From Phycisphaeraceae bacterium (GTDB lineage: Bacteria; Planctomycetota; Phycisphaerae; Phycisphaerales; UBA1924): a stretch of DNA of 64,000 nt. The stretch is from assembly GCA_007693965.1 (NCBI GenBank), contig RECQ01000024.1, forward strand, positions 1 through 64,000, in the 5' to 3' direction. This document shows, piece after piece, positions 60,562-64,000 of the stretch. Each line of letters starts with the position of its first letter. The first letter of the stretch is position 1. The notes beneath the pieces are model-generated. The model saw only the letters and a list, made by a program, of their open reading frames with translations, was not told where the DNA came from and ran no database searches. A program made the position numbers and the translations under genes.

Positions 60562-62029
60562 CCTCTTCGTCCTCTTCCTGTGTTGGTGTCGGCTCGGCGG
60601 GCGCTTCCGGGGGCGCCTGCGCCGGACTCAATCCGAGCCGCTGCATCAGCGCCGCCTCCTTGGCCCGCTGCTTGAGCTCTTCTTCCCAGTCGCGCCCCTG
60701 CCGCGCGAACTCCGCCGCCAGCGTGGTGGTGTGGTTGGCCAGCCGTGTCGCCTGCGCGTTGGCCTCCTTGGCCGGGTCGACGTGCTCGACGCCGTCCCAG
60801 AACCAGGCGTGGGGCGCATGCGCATCCGTCCGCCGCATCGACTGCGGCAGCAGCCCTTCGACCAATGCCGCCTCATCCAGCCAGGCGCGCAGGATCCGGT
60901 CCAGCGCCGCCAGCTCGAGGTGGCGCTGCTCGACGCGGATGCTCTTGAAGTAGGTCTGGTGATCGAGCCGGCCCGAGGCGTAGTTGTAGCCCGAGCTGTT
61001 CCCCGCCGCGACGTTGAAGGGCATGCTCAGGCAGCGCGCGATCTCGTTGAGGATCTCGCGCTTGAACTCGCCGTAGGTCGTCGTCGGCTGCTCGGCGTGG
61101 ACCTGGCCCAGTTTCCAGCCGCCGGGGAGGACCGTGGCCAGGCGCTTCTCCAGCTCGACCATGTCCATGGGCTCGAGGGGATCGGCCTCGCCGTTGGCGG
61201 GGGCGTCGGTGTAGATCACCGCCGCGAAGTCCGCCGCCGTCTCCGCCGCGGCGATGACCGCCAGCGTGTACCGGCGCAGCTGCGCAAAGAGCGGCAACGC
61301 GGGCGTGATGTCGGGAATGCCGCGGCGCTGACCCGGGCGGTCGGCGCGGAAGTAGTGGATCACGGACTCGGCGCGGATGATGTCGAAGTCGAAGACACCC
61401 GATGCCCCACCGACGCCGAACGCCCCCGAATCGCCGGGGTGGTGGCGCAGGACGTGGTACGCGACGGGATTGCCGTATTCATCGAAGACGATCCCATCGA
61501 TCTCATTGGGACGAGGCAGCGCCGCCCGCGGCGAAGCCACCTGGTCCGCCTCGATGAGGCGCAGGTCGAGCTTCACCGGCGAATCCACCAGCGGGTTGCT
61601 GGTGAGCACCGCGAAGGCCTCGCCGCTGTCGGCCCGGGCCATGCGCATGGTGCGGAGCTTCTCGGGCAGGTCGACGGCGCAGGCCCATCGCTCAAAGGCA
61701 TGCTCGACGCGGTCGTTGGCCTCGGAATCCTCAGTGAGCAGCTGCAGCCGCGGACCGGTTCCGATGGTGTCGTTGGCGAGCGTGAGGATGATGCCGCGCG
61801 CGTAGCTGTTGTTGGCCACCTCGTAGCGGGCCCGGTTGCGCAGCGTCCGCCGCACCTGCGGGCTGATGGCGGCGTTGGGCGAAAGCCCGTCCGCCGCCGC
61901 CCAGTGGCGCCGGTTGTCGGGCGTGGTCTGGGCCGAATCGAATCGCGCCCGCACGACGGGGCGCACGATGCGCGACCTCGCGGATGGCGGCTTGTCCTGG
62001 CCTCGGGATGCGAAGAGTCGCTTGAGCAC
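60521..62029 (-). CDS. Phage portal protein (lambda family)
   Basis: A 502-residue portal that forms the DNA channel at the capsid vertex. VRRTLRNRARYEVANNSYAR then GIILTLANDTIGTGPRLQLL is the lambda-type motif, ARADSGEAFAVLTSNPLVDS is the next block, GQRRGIPDITPALPLFAQLR follows, and LNEIARCLSMPFNVAAGNSS then GYNYASGRLDHQTYFKSIRV is the conserved late block. The end is an Ala/Glu/Pro-rich tail that overlaps the protease start. It is downstream of the terminase and small connector genes, as usual. Confidence 0.93.
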   Translation of the reverse strand: MLKRLFASRGQDKPPSARSRIVRPVVRARFDSAQTTPDNRRHWAAADGLSPNAAISPQVRRTLRNRARYEVANNSYARGIILTLANDTIGTGPRLQLLTEDSEANDRVEHAFERWACAVDLPEKLRTMRMARADSGEAFAVLTSNPLVDSPVKLDLRLIEADQVASPRAALPRPNEIDGIVFDEYGNPVAYHVLRHHPGDSGAFGVGGASGVFDFDIIRAESVIHYFRADRPGQRRGIPDITPALPLFAQLRRYTLAVIAAAETAADFAAVIYTDAPANGEADPLEPMDMVELEKRLATVLPGGWKLGQVHAEQPTTTYGEFKREILNEIARCLSMPFNVAAGNSSGYNYASGRLDHQTYFKSIRVEQRHLELAALDRILRAWLDEAALVEGLLPQSMRRTDAHAPHAWFWDGVEHVDPAKEANAQATRLANHTTTLAAEFARQGRDWEEELKQRAKEAALMQRLGLSPAQAPPEAPAEPTPTQEEDEEDAEERQGAAARAA

Positions 62030-62030
62030 G

Positions 62031-62228
62031 TCAGTCAGCCCCCGGCGGCTCGAGCTTGACGAGCTTCACGCCCACGCCCTTGCGCCGCGTCGCCTTCTTT
62101 GACTCCAGGTACCGGTCCGCCTCGACCTGATCGCGCAGGCCGTGCTGCTCGACGGAGCCCGAGTCGCCCTGGGCGCGCTTGGGTCCCGCGGCGTTGTCGG
62201 CGATGGACTGTTCCAGCGGCTCAGGCAT
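62031..62228 (-). CDS. Small phage protein between terminase and portal
   Basis: A 65-residue protein, MPEPLEQSIADNAAGPKRAQ, then QHGLRDQVEADRYLESKKAT and a basic end RRKGVGVKLVKLEPPGAD. Small genes at this place often encode a gpW-like head-completion or joining protein, but the sequence is too short to confirm. It ends just before the portal start and overlaps the sigma-like gene by 8 bases. Confidence 0.6.
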   Translation of the reverse strand: MPEPLEQSIADNAAGPKRAQGDSGSVEQHGLRDQVEADRYLESKKATRRKGVGVKLVKLEPPGAD

Positions 62229-62553
62229 GCTTCACCTCTCCCACGCCGACGCCCCCGATCGCCGCGACCACCACCGACATCAGCTCGCCCGCCGCCGTCT
62301 CGCGGAGGCGATGCCGTCGCTCCCTGTGGCGGAAGGCGCTGACGGCCCTGGCCGCGTCGCGCCCCTCCAGGTGCGCCAGCCACGCCTCCTGCGCAGCGTC
62401 CTCGCGGTCGCCGGGGCGCACGAAGCGCATCTCCAGCGCGACCTTGCCCGGCGTCGCCGATGGCGGGATCGCGGCGTTCATCCACCATGTACGTGCGCGC
62501 TCAGGGCGCGAATCCATGAAGATGGCTTTATCGAGGCGGCAATGCGTCCACAT
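62221..62553 (-). CDS. Small protein with a sigma-factor region 2-like segment
   Basis: A frame of up to 110 residues; the start is uncertain. Its middle, RFVRPGDREDAAQEAWLAHL and EGRDAARAVSAFRHRERRHR, resembles region 2 of ECF-type sigma factors (EDxxQExxLxxLEG), with a basic end. Region 4 is absent, so it cannot act as a full sigma factor. It is between the zinc-ribbon gene and the connector-region gene. It may act on transcription of the phage genes or be a DNA-binding packaging helper. Confidence 0.55.
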   Translation of the reverse strand: MWTHCRLDKAIFMDSRPERARTWWMNAAIPPSATPGKVALEMRFVRPGDREDAAQEAWLAHLEGRDAARAVSAFRHRERRHRLRETAAGELMSVVVAAIGGVGVGEVKHA

Positions 62554-62571
62554 CTGGACGAAGCGCGCCTG

Positions 62572-62757
62572 TCACCGCTCGCGCGTGACGATGCGGCGGC
62601 CGCAGTGCCGGCACTGGCGCACACGCATGATGAAGCCGCTGCGCCGGCGCGTGTACTGCACGGGCAGATGCGCGCAACCGCAACTTGGACACACGACGCC
62701 CCGCCGCTCCTCCGCCGCGGCCCCGTTCCTCTCCGCATGGCGCGATCCCTGCGTCAT
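62572..62757 (-). CDS. Small zinc-ribbon protein
   Basis: A 61-residue protein from the ATG at 62757 (MTQGSRHAERNGAAAEERRG). It has two CxxC knuckles: CPSC at 23-26 and CRHC at 49-52, with basic residues between (YTRRRSGFIMRVRQ). This is the pattern of small zinc ribbons that bind nucleic acid, for instance Ogr/Delta-type late regulators of P2-like phages. The start overlaps the terminase stop (ATGA). Its role is likely in DNA binding or phage transcription. Confidence 0.68.
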   Translation of the reverse strand: MTQGSRHAERNGAAAEERRGVVCPSCGCAHLPVQYTRRRSGFIMRVRQCRHCGRRIVTRER

Positions 62758-64000
62758 CGCCTTCCCCCCTGCAGTTCCGACAGCCTGATGCGCGGCCTTG
62801 CGATCGGCTTCGTGTCCGTCCCGAAGAGCACCGATCCCTCCATCGACGCCGCCACCGCGCAGCCGACCAGGCAGTCGAGCCAGTGGTTGTCCATCCCCGG
62901 CTGCTTCAATCGCCATTCATCCACCGACCTCCCCCGCGCCTCGACGCGCACGCGCCGCTCGCTGGTCAGGTGCTCGGCCAGCAGCATGTGCCGCTCTGGC
63001 CTTGCCCCGAAGAGCGACAGCGCCCCGGGATCGCCCATGGGCGTGGCAAAACGGGCGAAGGTGAATGTTTTCCACCAGTTGGCGTCGAAGAGGATGTGCC
63101 GCACCGCACGCCTGCCCGTGTTCGTCGGCACGCGCCAGTTGAGTCCCACCCGCTCGCCGCGCTTGCGGCGGTATTCGCCGAAGGGCACGCTCGAGGCCCC
63201 AACGTACCTGCCGTGCGCCGGCATCACGATCCCGGCGTGCTTCGACTGGCGGCAGAACTGGTGCACCACATCCGTCGAAGCGCCCCAGTTGGCGTCGATG
63301 AGGCAGCGGTCGACTCGCATGGTCCCGCCCCCATCGCGCTTCCACTCGCGCCCGATCGTCCGCTCGCTCAGGCGCTCCAGCCCCGCGTAGATCGCGCCCT
63401 CCAGCCCGGCATGCTCGGAAGCGTCCTGGAGCGTGCGCCGCACATCCCGGAGTGTGAAGTAGGCGCCATCGCGCAGTTTCTGATCCGGCTCGACGCCGTA
63501 GTCCACCACGAATCCGGTGAAGTCCTCCTCCCACGCGCACAGCAGCCAGAAGAGGCACTTGCCCTGCACATCGATGAACATCGTCATCCGCGTCGCCGCG
63601 TGCGGCGCGAGGCCGCGCTCGTGGTTGTTCACACGGGCCGCGATCGTCTCCGCATCCGGCAGATCGTCGTCGATCCCCGTCGCCTCAGGAAGGGGCTCGT
63701 TCTGGTACTCGGCGAAGAAGGCGGCCTCGTCCTGGAGCTTGAGGTTCATCGCGTGCTGGATGGCGCTGAGCTCGTCGTGGTTGAAGCGCGAGTCCCACGC
63801 CACGGCGGCGCCCTCGTCCATCGCGGCGCGGTTCTCGCGGTAGAAGGCGGTGGCGTCCACGATGCCGCGGTCGGATCGCAGGCCCTCGGCCCGGAGCTGC
63901 GCGTACCGCGCCCACAATCCCTCGTTCGTCGGGAACGAATACACCATCTTCGTGCGCTCACCCTGCCAGGCCGGGTGCTTGTCGCGGTCGAGAAGGCGGT
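62754..64000 (-). CDS. Phage terminase large subunit, GpA-like, C-terminal part (5' end outside window)
   Basis: The frame is open to the right edge: before the internal Met at 63947 it reads LLDRDKHPAWQGERTKMVYS. The visible ~415 residues are mostly the nuclease half: AFFAEYQNEPLPE, then the first acidic strand MTMFIDVQGKCLFWLLCAWE (Asp), DRCLIDANWGASTDVVHQFC (Asp) and MDNHWLDCLVGCAVAASMEG (Asp), the RNase H-like acidic triad of terminases. The ATPase half must lie beyond the window. The protein cuts and pumps genome DNA into the capsid. Confidence 0.88.
   Translation of the reverse strand, partial: RLLDRDKHPAWQGERTKMVYSFPTNEGLWARYAQLRAEGLRSDRGIVDATAFYRENRAAMDEGAAVAWDSRFNHDELSAIQHAMNLKLQDEAAFFAEYQNEPLPEATGIDDDLPDAETIAARVNNHERGLAPHAATRMTMFIDVQGKCLFWLLCAWEEDFTGFVVDYGVEPDQKLRDGAYFTLRDVRRTLQDASEHAGLEGAIYAGLERLSERTIGREWKRDGGGTMRVDRCLIDANWGASTDVVHQFCRQSKHAGIVMPAHGRYVGASSVPFGEYRRKRGERVGLNWRVPTNTGRRAVRHILFDANWWKTFTFARFATPMGDPGALSLFGARPERHMLLAEHLTSERRVRVEARGRSVDEWRLKQPGMDNHWLDCLVGCAVAASMEGSVLFGTDTKPIARPRIRLSELQGGRR

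Noticed and set aside
57955-62059. Very long plus-strand frames opposite the capsid and portal genes
   Set aside because: They mirror well-supported phage genes and have shadow-like composition (Arg, Gly, Val and Asp runs).
52515-64000. Phage block as a gene transfer agent of the alphaproteobacterial type
   Set aside because: Gene order is that of a siphovirus with GpA-type terminase and a Mu gpT-like capsid, and the block is broken. Nothing specific to gene transfer agents is visible, though domestication cannot be excluded.

Overview
The window looks like a high-GC, Gram-negative genome, most likely Planctomycetota and possibly Phycisphaerae. This is inferred from gene content, not from a marker gene. 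The supporting signs are an ECF sigma factor translationally coupled to a Ser/Thr kinase with a TPR-like tail, many large secreted proteins of unknown role (FG-GAP, YVTN propeller and beta-helix proteins), lipid and LPS envelope genes, and an RND pump with an outer-membrane-type porin.

Region by region. 1-9.2 kb: the 5' end of a secreted protein, a lipoprotein with a decayed partial duplicate beside it, an LPS-kinase-like protein divergent from a GT2 glycosyltransferase and PlsY, Fur, a PfkB-type kinase, a DinB protein and a large acidic coiled-coil membrane protein. 9.2-20 kb: secreted propeller and FG-GAP proteins, an HtrA-like protease, a large exported protein, an SDR, NadD and a nucleoside-phosphorylase-fold protein. 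Three copies of a dispersed palindromic intergenic repeat lie here. 20.1-22.3 kb: a lower-GC patch with two unrecognised genes and a perfect 38-bp inverted repeat, dotted with copies of a short repeat. 23.0 kb: tRNA-Glu(TTC), followed by a secreted parallel beta-helix protein. 25.5-28.4 kb: the ECF sigma and Ser/Thr kinase pair. 29.3-32.5 kb: RhlE-like DEAD-box helicase, a CorA/ZntB transporter, a GNAT acetyltransferase remnant and a VOC lipoprotein.

32.5-45 kb reads as a nitrogen-scavenging neighbourhood. A porin, MFS transporter, L-asparaginase and glutaminase form a probable minus-strand operon. Next to it an SLC13 permease, an AbgT transporter and an M20 peptidase T-like enzyme run on the plus strand, followed by a ThrE-type amino-acid exporter. 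45-51.3 kb holds an RND pump with its adaptor, TspO, DinB and DJ-1/PfpI genes.

52.4-64 kb is a tailed-phage (siphovirus-like) morphogenesis module on the minus strand, read from the right edge: terminase large subunit (cut by the window), zinc ribbon, sigma-like small protein, small connector-region protein, portal, prohead protease joined in frame to a Mu gpT-like capsid protein, several head and neck proteins, tail tube, tail-assembly chaperone with an apparent -1 frameshift extension, gp10-like protein and tape measure. No integrase, lysis or replication genes are visible. The module ends abruptly. The first ~40 codons of the gene after the tape measure run in frame into the C-terminal two thirds of a GH57 glycosidase, so either the DNA was rearranged there or the assembly is chimeric. 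That junction, the frameshift site and the protease-capsid fusion are the most interesting points of the window.
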